NCBI RefSeq assembly: GCF_007828955.1
Contig: NZ_VIVR01000001.1
Coordinates: forward strand, 4,836,001-4,900,000
DNA from: Kitasatospora atroaurantiaca
Lineage (GTDB): Bacteria; Actinomycetota; Actinomycetes; Streptomycetales; Streptomycetaceae
Reading direction: 5' to 3'
DNA length: 64,000 bases
Part shown: in pieces, positions 24,299 to 32,551 of the stretch
How the letters are laid out: every line of letters begins with the position of its first letter
Numbering within the stretch: position 1 is the first letter of the stretch
Program-made: the position numbers and the translations under genes
Notes under the pieces: generated by a model
Databases searched by the model: none
What the model was told of the DNA's origin: nothing
What the model saw: only the letters and a program-made list of their open reading frames with translations

Positions 24299-26706
24299 TA
24301 CTGGCAGGCCTCGCAGGACTCGGGGTTCTCCAGGGAGCAGGCGAGTGCCGCCTCCTCCTCCGGGGTGAGGGTCGGGGTCGGGACCGGAACTGCCGTGCGG
24401 GCCGCGCCGGAGGCGGCCTGGGCGATCCGGGTGGCCGGGCGCGACCGCAGGTAGTAGGTGGTCTTCAGACCGACCTTCCAGGCGTACGCGTACATCGAGC
24501 TGAGCTTGCCGATGGTCGGCGCCGCCATGAAGAGGTTCAGCGACTGGCTCTGGTCGATGTACGGCTGCCGGGCGGCGGCCAGGTCGATCAGGGCGCGCTG
24601 CGGCAGCTCCCACGCGGTGCGGTAGAGCGAACGGACCTCGGTGGGCAGCCAGTTGAGCTCCTGCACCGAGCCGTTGGCCTCGCGCAGGGCGTCCCGGGTC
24701 TGCGCGTCCCAGACGCCCAGCGCCTTGAGCTCGCGGACCAGGTACGGGTTGACCTGGAGGAACTCGCCGGAGAGGGTCTCACGCTTGAAGAGGTTGGAGA
24801 CCTGCGGCTCGATGCACTCGTAGACACCGGCGATGGACGCGATGGTCGCGGTCGGCGCGATGGCGAGCAGGAGGGAGTTGCGCAGGCCGGTGGTGGCGAT
24901 GCGGGCGCGCAGCGCGTCCCAGCGCTCGGTCCACTGCGGCGCGGTGGCGAAGTGGTCGATGTGCAGCTGGCCGCGGGCGGCGCGGGTCTCGCCGTACGCC
25001 TCGTGCTTGCCCAGCTGCTCGGCGAGCTCGCTGGAGCGCTCGTACGCGGTGAGCATGATGCGCTCGGCGATCAGGGTGGAGAGCTGCTTGGCCTCGGCGG
25101 AGTCGAAGTCGATGCGCAGCTGGAAGAAGACGTCCTGCAGGCCCATCACACCGAGGCCCACGGGCCGCCAGCGGGAGTTGGAGGCGCCGGCCTCGGGGGT
25201 CGGGTAGAAGTTGATGTCGACGACCCGGTCGAGGAAGGTGACGGCGGTGCGGACGGTGGTGTCCAGCCGCTCCCAGTCCATGGAGCCCAGCAGGTCGGCG
25301 GCCGTTGCGCCGGGGGCGACGTGGGCGCCGAGGTTGACCGAGCCGAGGTTGCAGACGGCGGTCTCGGAGTCGTCCGTGACCTCCAGGATCTCCGTGCAGA
25401 GGTTCGAGGAGTGGACCGTGCGGCCGGGGACGGCGGTCTGGTTGGCGGCGCGGTTGGAGGCGTCCTTGAAGGTCATCCAGCCGTTGCCGGTCTGGGCCAG
25501 GGTGCGCATCATCCGCGCGTACAGGGTCTGCGCCGGGATGGTGCGGACGGCCTTGCCCTCGGCCTCGGCCTTCAGGTACGCGGCGTCGAAGTCGGCGCCC
25601 CACAGGTCGACCAGCTCGGGGACGTCGGCGGGGGAGAACAGCGACCAGTCGGCGTTGGCGTTCACGCGGCGCATGAACTCGTCCGGGATCCAGTGCGCGA
25701 GGTTCAGGTTGTGCGTACGCCGCGCCTCCTCACCGGTGTTGTCGCGGAGCTCCAGGAACTCCTCGATGTCCGCGTGCCAGGTCTCCAGGTAGACGCAGGC
25801 CGCGCCCTTGCGGCGGCCGCCCTGGTTGACGGCGGCGACCGAGGAGTCGAGGGTGCGCAGGAACGGGACGATGCCGTTGGACTTGCCGTTGGTGCCCCGG
25901 ATCAGGCTGCCGCGCGAGCGGATCCGCGAGTACGAGAGGCCGATGCCGCCGGCGTGCTTGGAGAGGCGGGCGATCTGCGCGTAGCGCGAGTAGATCGAGT
26001 CCAGGTTGTCCAGCGGCGAGTCCAGCAGGTAGCAGCTGGACATCTGCGGGTGCTTGGTGCCGGAGTTGAAGAGCGTCGGCGAGGACGGCAGGTACGAGAG
26101 CGCGCTCATCAGCGCGTACAGCTCGGCGACCTCGCGGACGGACTGCTCGTTGTCGCCGACGGCCAGGCCGGAGGCGACCCGGAGCAGGAAGTGCTGCGGG
26201 GTCTCGATCACCTTGCGGGTGATCGGGTGGCGCAGCAGGTAGCGGGACTGGACGGTGCGCAGGCCGAAGTACTCGAAGCGGTCGTCGCCCTGCTGGTCGA
26301 TCAGCGCGTCGAGGGCGTCGGCGTGCTTGGCGACGAAGGCGGCCGTGGTGTCGCCGATCAGGCCCTCGGTGTGGCCGACGGTGATCGAGGCGGAGAAGTT
26401 CACCGCGCCCTGGCTGACGGCCTCGTCCGTGATCTCCATCGCCAGCAGGCGGGCGGCGAGCTTCGAGTACTGCGGGTCCTCGGCGATCATCGACGCGGCG
26501 GCCTCCACGGCCAGCCCGCGCAGCTCCGCGAAGTCGGAGCCGGCGTGCCGGCCGCGAAGGGCTGCGGCGGCGACGTGGCCGGGGTCCACCTGGGGGAGGT
26601 CGACGCTGCGGTCGGTGAGCAGCCGAAGCAGCGCAGCACCGGGGTCGGTCCGGTCGTTGTCGGCGGAACCCTGGGACGGCAGGGCAACTGAGGCAGCGAT
26701 GGTCAA
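24298..26706 (-). CDS. nrdA: class Ia ribonucleotide reductase large subunit
   Basis: An 802-residue catalytic subunit reducing ribonucleoside diphosphates. It holds the redox cysteine in QMSSCYLLDS, the active-site segment SSNLCTEI, a second redox cysteine in AVCNLGSVNLG and the C-terminal pair ESCEACQ, which shuttles electrons from thioredoxin. A regulatory ATP-cone-like N-terminus precedes the barrel. TTG 26706 is chosen because GGAGAGAG lies upstream and the resulting MTIAAS start resembles other Streptomyces NrdA; the frame is open to 26880 but that segment lies in the leader. The leader carries a cobalamin riboswitch. Confidence 0.95.
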   Translation of the reverse strand: MTIAASVALPSQGSADNDRTDPGAALLRLLTDRSVDLPQVDPGHVAAAALRGRHAGSDFAELRGLAVEAAASMIAEDPQYSKLAARLLAMEITDEAVSQGAVNFSASITVGHTEGLIGDTTAAFVAKHADALDALIDQQGDDRFEYFGLRTVQSRYLLRHPITRKVIETPQHFLLRVASGLAVGDNEQSVREVAELYALMSALSYLPSSPTLFNSGTKHPQMSSCYLLDSPLDNLDSIYSRYAQIARLSKHAGGIGLSYSRIRSRGSLIRGTNGKSNGIVPFLRTLDSSVAAVNQGGRRKGAACVYLETWHADIEEFLELRDNTGEEARRTHNLNLAHWIPDEFMRRVNANADWSLFSPADVPELVDLWGADFDAAYLKAEAEGKAVRTIPAQTLYARMMRTLAQTGNGWMTFKDASNRAANQTAVPGRTVHSSNLCTEILEVTDDSETAVCNLGSVNLGAHVAPGATAADLLGSMDWERLDTTVRTAVTFLDRVVDINFYPTPEAGASNSRWRPVGLGVMGLQDVFFQLRIDFDSAEAKQLSTLIAERIMLTAYERSSELAEQLGKHEAYGETRAARGQLHIDHFATAPQWTERWDALRARIATTGLRNSLLLAIAPTATIASIAGVYECIEPQVSNLFKRETLSGEFLQVNPYLVRELKALGVWDAQTRDALREANGSVQELNWLPTEVRSLYRTAWELPQRALIDLAAARQPYIDQSQSLNLFMAAPTIGKLSSMYAYAWKVGLKTTYYLRSRPATRIAQAASGAARTAVPVPTPTLTPEEEAALACSLENPESCEACQ

Positions 26707-26867
26707 GGCGCTCTCTCCTGGCGGCGGCGGAACGGCGAGGGGCGCCGGGCCGCTTATGGGCGCAGGGGAGCAGAGCACGCCGAACCTCATCGGTGGCGCG
26801 CGAAGACCCCCCGGCCCACCCGCGAGGCCCGGACGTACTGCGGTGCTGCATGGCATCTGCGGGGAAG

Positions 26868-26990
26868 CCGTGTGGCACACCGTCGGCAGGTCATCGGACT
26901 CGCGGGCTCATGACTGAGTCGCCCGCTCACCGCTGCGGGGCAGTCCCGGACTCCCACCGGGTTCCCCTACGCGACAGCGAGAGCGAGCAT
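26868..26990 (-). promoter_or_regulatory. adenosylcobalamin riboswitch in the nrdAB leader
   Basis: On the minus strand the leader contains the hallmark blocks GGTGGGAGTCCGGGACTG, CCCCGCAGCGGTGA and, after a variable arm, GAGTCCGATGACCTGCCG (ending near 26885). These are the conserved core of B12 aptamers. A B12 riboswitch in front of class Ia nrdABS is known from Streptomyces (work of Borovok and colleagues): cobalamin switches off class Ia when B12-dependent class II reductase can act. About 160 nt of expression platform separate it from the TTG start. Confidence 0.9.
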
Positions 26991-27032
26991 ACATGTTGTG
27001 GCGGTCTGACGATGCGACACCAGATGTAGTGC
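26987..27032 (-). promoter_or_regulatory. candidate NrdR box pair
   Basis: ACACCAGATGTAGTG (27017-27031) fits the NrdR pattern CAC-N8-GTG. A half-conserved partner ending TTGTG (26987-27000) lies about 31 nt away centre to centre, the three-turn spacing usual for NrdR pairs. The second left half-site is poor, so this is a moderate call. Confidence 0.45.
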
Positions 27033-27089
27033 CGCATGTCGTGATCGGACGATCGCTGGGAGAGAAGGGGTGACCTGAGGACGGGCTTC

Positions 27090-27584
27090 TCAGAACGTGA
27101 TCGAATACACCATCAGGTCGATCCCGGGGCGTGGCTCCCAGTCCCGTTCGGGGGTCCGGCGGAAGCCCAGGCGTTCGTAGATCCGGTGCGCGGCCGTCAT
27201 TGCCGGGCGGGTCGAGAAGGCCATTCCGTCGAGTCCGAGCTCCCGGCTGCGGGCCATCGTGGCGAGGACCAGCGCCTCTCCGACGCCCCGGCCGCGTGCC
27301 GCCGCGCAGACCGCGAGCATCCGGATCTCACCCTCGTGGGGCTCGGCGATGTCGGCCCACTCGGTGCCGCCGGCCGCGAAGGTCACGCAGCCGAGGACTC
27401 TCCCGTCGGCCGGGTCGACCGCGACGAGGAGTTCCGCCTCTGCCGCGCGTCGACGGGTGTCACGGAGCAGCCGGACGTAGTCGTCGTCGGGTGAGCTGTG
27501 TCCGTCCCCGACGAAAGCCTCGACGGTGACGTCACCTGCGGCTTCGAGGTCCTCTTCGCGGGCTCGGCGGATGACGATGTCCAT
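27090..27584 (-). CDS. GNAT-family N-acetyltransferase
   Basis: A 164-residue acetyl-CoA-dependent acetyltransferase. The GNAT core is visible: IRMLAVCAAARGRGVGEALVLATM (strand 4 and the acetyl-CoA loop RGRGVG) and later AHRIYERLGFRR (motif B). The acceptor is not predictable. The ATG at 27584 gives MDIVIRRAREEDLE, a standard GNAT N-terminus, but no Shine-Dalgarno sequence is seen, so translation may be leaderless or coupled to an upstream frame. Confidence 0.85.
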   Translation of the reverse strand: MDIVIRRAREEDLEAAGDVTVEAFVGDGHSSPDDDYVRLLRDTRRRAAEAELLVAVDPADGRVLGCVTFAAGGTEWADIAEPHEGEIRMLAVCAAARGRGVGEALVLATMARSRELGLDGMAFSTRPAMTAAHRIYERLGFRRTPERDWEPRPGIDLMVYSITF

Positions 27585-27893
27585 CCGGACAGTGTGCCCG
27601 AAGGGATGTTCGAAGCGGGAGTCAGGGTGCCGTGCAGCCGGTCGGCCGTGGCCGGGTCGGCGGGGTAGCGGCCGGGGCGGTGCCAGTTGTCGCGGCCATG
27701 ACGGCTGTTGCGGTCCAGGTCGCGTCCGACCATCAGCCCGAGCAGGCCGAAGCCGCCGATGGCGCCGAGCAGGGCGAGTGCGCTTTCGAGCGTCGAGGAG
27801 GTCATGTCTCCACTCTGGCGATGGAGGAATGACGCGACGAGTGGCAGAAACGACCTATTGCATCGAAATCCTGCCATCCGGCATGCTGTCGGC
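27585..27893. other. intergenic region with a doubtful small membrane ORF
   Basis: On the minus strand an ATG at 27805 with GGAG 4-5 nt upstream begins MTSSTLESALALLGAIGGFGL, a plausible membrane helix followed by a basic tail. The frame does not close before the GNAT gene but runs 200 nt into it, where its composition turns shadow-like. It could be a real small protein with an overlapping tail, or chance. Otherwise the region should hold the GlxA-type regulator's promoter, which I cannot pinpoint. Confidence 0.3.
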
Positions 27894-28841
27894 ATGCTGA
27901 AGAACGTGGTGGTCGTGGTGCAGGAAGAGGTGCACCCCTTCGAACTGGGCGTTGCCTGCGAGGTGTTCGGGCTCGACCGGAGCGAGCAGGGCCTGCCCGT
28001 TTACGACTTCGCGCTCGCGTCGAGCCGGCCGGGGCCGGTCCGGACGCACGCCGGCTTCAGCATCGACGTCCCGCACGGCCCGGAGCGCCTGGCCGAGGCG
28101 GACCTGGTGATCACGGCGGCAACCGGTATCGGGGAGGTGTATCCGGCGCCGCTGATCGAGGCGCTGCGGGCGGCCGTCGATCGCGGCGCCAGGGTGCTCT
28201 CCATCTGCAGCGGGGCTTTCCTGCTCGGCGCGGCGGGGCTGCTGGACGGCCGCAGCTGCACGACGCACTGGCGGTACACGGGGCTGCTCGCCGAGCGCTT
28301 CCCGCTCACCCGGGTCGAGCCGGACGTGCTCTACGTGGACGAGGACCCGGTGCTCACCTCGGCCGGTACGGCCGCCGGGATCGACGCCTGCCTGCACCTC
28401 GTCCGCAAGCTGCAGGGCGCCGAGGTGGCCCGGGGGATCGCCCGTCGGATGGTGGTCGCGCCACACCGGGAGGGCGGCCAGGCGCAGTTCATCGCCCGGC
28501 CGCTGCCGGTGGACGACGGGGACTCGCTCGGCGGCCTGCTCGACTGGCTGCGTCGCCACCTCGACCAGGAACTGACCGTCGAACAGCTCGCCGCCCGCGC
28601 ACACATGTCCCCGCGTACCTTCGCCCGGCGCTTCCAGCAGGAGACCGGCACCACCCCGCACCGCTGGCTCACCAACCAGCGTGTCCTGCTCGCCCAGCGC
28701 CTGCTGGAAGGCACGAACGAACCGATCGACGCCGTCGCGGCGCGGTGCGGCTTCGGCAACGCAGCGACCCTGCGGCACCACTTCGGCCGCTGGCTGGGCA
28801 CCACGCCGCAGGCCTACCGGCGAACCTTTGCCGGAGCGTGA
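27894..28841 (+). CDS. GlxA-family (DJ-1/PfpI plus AraC) transcriptional regulator
   Basis: A 315-residue regulator with an N-terminal DJ-1/PfpI amidase-like sensor domain (residues 3-165, nucleophile-elbow-like ICSGAFLLGAAGLLDG) and a C-terminal AraC DNA-binding domain (about 215-310). The two helix-turn-helices are LTVEQLAARAHMSPRTFARRFQQETG and IDAVAARCGFGNAATLRHHFGRWLGTTP. The DJ-1 domain normally senses a small molecule rather than acting as an enzyme. The ATG at 27894 is chosen by homology to the start VVVVVQEEVHPFELGVACEVFG. Its targets are unknown; the divergent GNAT gene is one candidate. Confidence 0.9.
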   Translation: MLKNVVVVVQEEVHPFELGVACEVFGLDRSEQGLPVYDFALASSRPGPVRTHAGFSIDVPHGPERLAEADLVITAATGIGEVYPAPLIEALRAAVDRGARVLSICSGAFLLGAAGLLDGRSCTTHWRYTGLLAERFPLTRVEPDVLYVDEDPVLTSAGTAAGIDACLHLVRKLQGAEVARGIARRMVVAPHREGGQAQFIARPLPVDDGDSLGGLLDWLRRHLDQELTVEQLAARAHMSPRTFARRFQQETGTTPHRWLTNQRVLLAQRLLEGTNEPIDAVAARCGFGNAATLRHHFGRWLGTTPQAYRRTFAGA

Positions 28842-28846
28842 AGCGA

Positions 28847-28916
28847 GGGGCGCGGGGAACTGCGCTGCCGGCCATGCACCTCCGTAGAGGGCTGGTCGCG
28901 CAGTTCCCCGCGCCCC
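28847..28916. repeat. palindromic intergenic element, copy 5
   Basis: Left arm from 28847 (slightly shortened, ACTGCGCTG), right arm ending 28916. It starts 6 nt after the GlxA-type stop and ends 18 nt from the stop of the convergent GH20 gene. Confidence 0.85.
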
Positions 28917-28933
28917 TGCGGTGCATGGCTGAG

Positions 28934-31276
28934 CTAGGAGATCTGGGTGAGCTGCCAGCGTTGGTAGGCCGCGCCGTTGGCGGTGGACTGGACGATCGGG
29001 GTGGTGTCCGCCGCCGAGCCGCCGTTGCCGACGGTGAGGAGCTTGCCCGAGTGCTGGGCGGTGAGGGTGAAGCCGCCGGCCGCCGCAGGCTGGAGGAGCC
29101 AGGTCTGGTTGGCGTTGCCGCTGCAGGTCCACTGGATCACCTGGGCGTTGTCGGCCGTCGACGAGCCGGTGACGTCGAGGCAGAGCCCGCTCTTCACCGA
29201 GACCAGCCGGTACGCCCCGCCACCCGCGTCCTGGAACGTCCACTGCTGGTTGGTGCCGCCGGTGGTCCGGTACTCGATCACCGAGGCGCCCGCCGCCGTC
29301 GAGCCCCCGTTGACGTCGGCCGCGCTGCCGCTGGACGCGGCGGTGAGCACGTACGTGTGCCCGGCGGGCCCGCTGCCCGGCGGGTACGCCTCGACCTCCC
29401 AGAGCGAGTAGCCGTACGTCGTCGCCCGCTGCGTCAGGTAGACCCGCAGGTACCGCCCGGAGGCCGTGACGGCCAGGTCCTGCACGCCGCCCGTCCCGCC
29501 GGTGGTCGAGTACGCCGTGGTCCAGGAGGCGCCGTCGTCCGAGAACTGGATCTGGAACGCCTTCGCGTACGCGGCCTCCCAGCTGAGCTTGACCCTCCCC
29601 ACCTGCTGCGTGCTGCCCAGATCGATCTGCAGCCACTGCGGGTCGCTGTACGCGCTCGACCAGCGAGTGCCGTAACTCCCGTCCACCGCACCGCTCGCCG
29701 GGAAGGACGCGGTCTCGACGCTCGAAGCGGTGACCGGCTTGCCCAGCGCCAGATCACCCGCCGCGGTGTCCGCCGGCAGGCCGGGCGCCCGGCCGATCGC
29801 GGCGACGACGGTCTGGAACTCGGCGTACGTGCTCACCGCCTTCGGTGATCCCCAGGTCTGCTGGGCCAGGGCCCGCAGCGGGGTGAGGATGCCGGCCGCG
29901 GTCTGCTGCTCGGTCTCGGCGCCCGGGTTGTCGCACCAGACGTGCAGTGCGGAGCCCCGGTTGCGGGAGGGGTCGGTGAGGGTGGCGCCGCCCTGGAAGA
30001 TGCCGGGGTTCCAACTCTCGTACATGTACCGGGTGTCGGGCTTGGCGCCGCCGTAGACGTAGTAGGTCGGCGTCCAGCTGGAGTTCATCACGGTGTGCCC
30101 GGCGGCCGTCAACTGCTGGGGGGTGAGGCCGTAGTTGTACCAGTAGTCGACGGTGATGTCGGCGTTGGGAGTGATCGTGCCGTCGCCCGACTTGATGCCG
30201 TCGTTCCACATCCGCATGGTCTTCCCGCCGTCCCTGACCAGGCCGTCCGCCCAGTTCACGAAGCCGTAGAAGACGTCCTTGGCGGTGGCGTTGGCGCCGT
30301 AGTGGGAGCGGGCGTAGGTCAGCAGCTGCGGGTAGCTGCTGTAGTCCGTGACGTACTCGTCGGCGCCCAGGTGCCAGTAGGCGGCGGGGAAGAGCGGCAG
30401 GTACTCGTTGATCAGGTCCTGGATCAGGGTGTACGAGGCCGGGTTGGCCAGGTCGATGAACTCGTTGCTCGCCGTACCCGCCTTGTTGACCAGCCGCAGC
30501 TCGGGGTGGGCCGCCAGCACGGCGTTCATGTGCCCGGGCATGTCGATCTCGGGGACGACGGTGACGTGGTACCGCGCGCCGAGTGCGATCAGGTCGGTGA
30601 TCTCCTGCTTGCTGTAGTGCTGGGCGGAGGTGACCTCCGGGTGGGTGCTGCTCTCCAGGCGGAAGCCGAAGGTGTCGGAGAGGTGCAGGTGCAGGTAGTT
30701 CATCTTGGCGTACGCCAGGTCCTTGATCTGCTGCTGCAGCCACGGGACGGTGAAGTACTTCCGCCCGGCGTCGACCATCAGGCCGCGCTCGGGGTACGCC
30801 GACCAGTCCTGCGCGGTGCCGGCCGGGATCGTCCTGGACTGCCGGAGCAGCTGCAGCACCGTACGGGTGCCGTAGAACGCGCCCGCATCGCCCGCCGCCC
30901 GCACGGTGACGGCCTGGCCGACCGTCAGGGAGTAGGCGTCCGGGCGGGTGTCGGCCGAGCCGAGGGTGAGGAAGAGGTCGCCGGGCTGCGGAGCGGCGGC
31001 GGTGGTCCGGCCGACCGTCGTGCCGGTCAGCTGGGTCAGGTCGTCGGCGAACACCTGGCCGGTGACGTCGAGTTGTCCGGCGTATGCACTGTCGACCACG
31101 ACCCGCGAGCCGCCGGCGAAGGTGTACGAGCCGGTGCCGGCCGTCCACTGCTGGAGGGCGGGGACGGTGTGCGGCGCGGTGGCGGCGGCGGTGGCTGCTC
31201 CGGCCTGGGCGGGCAGCAGGAAGAGGGCCGGTAAGGCCAGGAAGAGCAGGAAGGAGGGAAGGCGCGAGAGTGCCAC
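28934..31276 (-). CDS. secreted GH20 beta-N-acetylhexosaminidase with CBM32 and ricin-type modules
   Basis: A 780-residue secreted enzyme that trims N-acetylglucosamine from chitin fragments or glycans. Order: signal peptide (1 to about 27, ending AQAGA), GH20 N-terminal domain (about 40-155), and catalytic barrel (about 160-490) with the Asp306-Glu307 pair of substrate-assisted catalysis in HLGADEY. An F5/8-type C (CBM32-like) module follows (about 495-635), then a ricin B-type trefoil (about 640-780, repeated QxW such as NQQWTF, NQTWLL, YQRWQL). GTG 31276 has GGAG about 8 nt upstream. It fits with the das island 10 kb away; a weak dre-like palindrome lies upstream. Confidence 0.93.
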   Translation of the reverse strand: MALSRLPSFLLFLALPALFLLPAQAGAATAAATAPHTVPALQQWTAGTGSYTFAGGSRVVVDSAYAGQLDVTGQVFADDLTQLTGTTVGRTTAAAPQPGDLFLTLGSADTRPDAYSLTVGQAVTVRAAGDAGAFYGTRTVLQLLRQSRTIPAGTAQDWSAYPERGLMVDAGRKYFTVPWLQQQIKDLAYAKMNYLHLHLSDTFGFRLESSTHPEVTSAQHYSKQEITDLIALGARYHVTVVPEIDMPGHMNAVLAAHPELRLVNKAGTASNEFIDLANPASYTLIQDLINEYLPLFPAAYWHLGADEYVTDYSSYPQLLTYARSHYGANATAKDVFYGFVNWADGLVRDGGKTMRMWNDGIKSGDGTITPNADITVDYWYNYGLTPQQLTAAGHTVMNSSWTPTYYVYGGAKPDTRYMYESWNPGIFQGGATLTDPSRNRGSALHVWCDNPGAETEQQTAAGILTPLRALAQQTWGSPKAVSTYAEFQTVVAAIGRAPGLPADTAAGDLALGKPVTASSVETASFPASGAVDGSYGTRWSSAYSDPQWLQIDLGSTQQVGRVKLSWEAAYAKAFQIQFSDDGASWTTAYSTTGGTGGVQDLAVTASGRYLRVYLTQRATTYGYSLWEVEAYPPGSGPAGHTYVLTAASSGSAADVNGGSTAAGASVIEYRTTGGTNQQWTFQDAGGGAYRLVSVKSGLCLDVTGSSTADNAQVIQWTCSGNANQTWLLQPAAAGGFTLTAQHSGKLLTVGNGGSAADTTPIVQSTANGAAYQRWQLTQIS

Positions 31277-31310
31277 GGTGACGGCTCCTGGAGGTGAGGG
31301 CCCGGACAGT

Positions 31311-31325
31311 CTGGTGCGCACCCAG
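31311..31325 (-). promoter_or_regulatory. weak dre-like palindrome upstream of the GH20 gene
   Basis: CTGGTGCGCACCCAG has a perfect GGTGCGCACC core and keeps the TGGT-N4-ACC arms of a DasR site, but the centre and the last base differ from TGGTCTAGACCA. It lies 35-50 nt upstream of the GTG. Low-confidence operator. Confidence 0.3.
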
Positions 31326-31486
31326 TGGAGCGGAGAATGCGCGTTTGTGTCAATGGACATGCAAGACTGCGCAGAATTGTGCATCAGGACTGGTGCGTCT
31401 GCGGAGTGTCGCCACGGTGATCCGACACGACGTCCATCGGGTGGCGGTACGCGGGCGGGAGCGCGCACGAACCTACAGTGCGCCGC

Positions 31487-32551
31487 ATGCTGACCACCGA
31501 TCAGGCACAGGAGCCCCGCCCGGACGGCCGCCGCGAGGCCGTCACCCTGGCCGACGTCCGTGAGCGCGTCTGCAAACGGCGTGACGCCTGGTGGACGGTG
31601 CTGCTGGTCGACCCGACGGCGGTCAGGCTGGTTCGCTGGACGGCCAACCGCACCCGGGTCACCCCCGACCAGGTCACCTGGGCCGCTCTGCTGCTCGGGC
31701 TGGGCGCGGCCGGCTGCTTCGCGCAGGGCCGGCCGGGCTGGCTGGCGGCCGGCGCGCTGCTGTACCACCTGAGCTTCGTGCTGGACTGCGTGGACGGCAA
31801 GCTGGCCCGGCTCCAGGGGCGTGGCACGCTCTTCGGCGGCTGGCTCGACTTCGTCCTGGACCGGGTCAGGGTGGCGTGCTGTGCGGTCGCCCTGATGGGC
31901 GGCCAGTGGCTGCTGCACGGCCAGGCGCGCTACCTGCTGCTGGCGGTGGCCGTGGTCTTCCTCGACATGTTCCGCTACCTCAACGTGCTGAAGGTGGGCC
32001 AGATCCGCGCCGGGATGCGCCAGCGGATCGCCGACCGCACGGCCGTCCGGCAGACCTCCGCTGCCGGTGGGGCCGCCGCGCCCGGCCGGGTCGCCGCCGT
32101 CGAGGACCTGCACCGGAGCTTCGAGCGGCGCTTCCCCTGGTACGCGGACTTCCGCGGCCACCTGCTGCGCCACCGGATCCGCCCGCACCTGGTCAGCGGT
32201 ATCGAGTTCCAGATGGCCGTGTTCATCGTCGGCCCGGTGCTCGGGCGGATCGCGTCGGCCGCGCTGGTCGCGGGGGCGGGGCTGATCGCCTTCGAAGCGG
32301 CCGTCGTCTACAAACTCCTGCTCTCCACCCGTGACTTCGAGCAGACGATCGGGCGGCTGCCCGCGGCCCGCTCCAGCGTCAACGCAGGGGCCGGGAGGGC
32401 GCGCCGGTGGCGAGACGGAGAAGCGACGAGCGACGAAGGAGCGCCGGAGCGCCGGGTGTCGCCGCCGGGTCCGAGCGCCCGGAGGCCCGGGACGGACGCC
32501 CGGAGGCCCGGGACGGACGCCGGCGCAGGGCGAACCGCGACTGCGGACTGA
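31487..32551 (+). CDS. CDP-alcohol phosphatidyltransferase family protein
   Basis: A 354-residue membrane enzyme of phospholipid synthesis. The complete family signature D-x2-D-G-x2-A-R-x8-G-x3-D-x3-D is visible at Asp100, Asp103, Gly104, Ala107, Arg108, Gly117, Asp121 and Asp125 (DCVDGKLARLQGRGTLFGGW...). Six or so hydrophobic segments surround it; the alcohol acceptor is unknown. The last about 55 residues are low-complexity Arg/Pro/Gly with a repeated ARRPGTD unit. This tail is encoded by DNA that also encodes the C-terminus of the convergent glycosidase gene, a 173-nt overlap. An alternative GTG start at 31478 adds three residues. Confidence 0.85.
   Translation: MLTTDQAQEPRPDGRREAVTLADVRERVCKRRDAWWTVLLVDPTAVRLVRWTANRTRVTPDQVTWAALLLGLGAAGCFAQGRPGWLAAGALLYHLSFVLDCVDGKLARLQGRGTLFGGWLDFVLDRVRVACCAVALMGGQWLLHGQARYLLLAVAVVFLDMFRYLNVLKVGQIRAGMRQRIADRTAVRQTSAAGGAAAPGRVAAVEDLHRSFERRFPWYADFRGHLLRHRIRPHLVSGIEFQMAVFIVGPVLGRIASAALVAGAGLIAFEAAVVYKLLLSTRDFEQTIGRLPAARSSVNAGAGRARRWRDGEATSDEGAPERRVSPPGPSARRPGTDARRPGTDAGAGRTATAD

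Noticed and set aside
27383..27805. 140-codon minus-strand frame overlapping the GNAT gene
   Set aside because: Only the first 70 codons look protein-like; the remainder inside the GNAT gene has shadow composition, so it is described within the intergenic entry rather than called as a gene.
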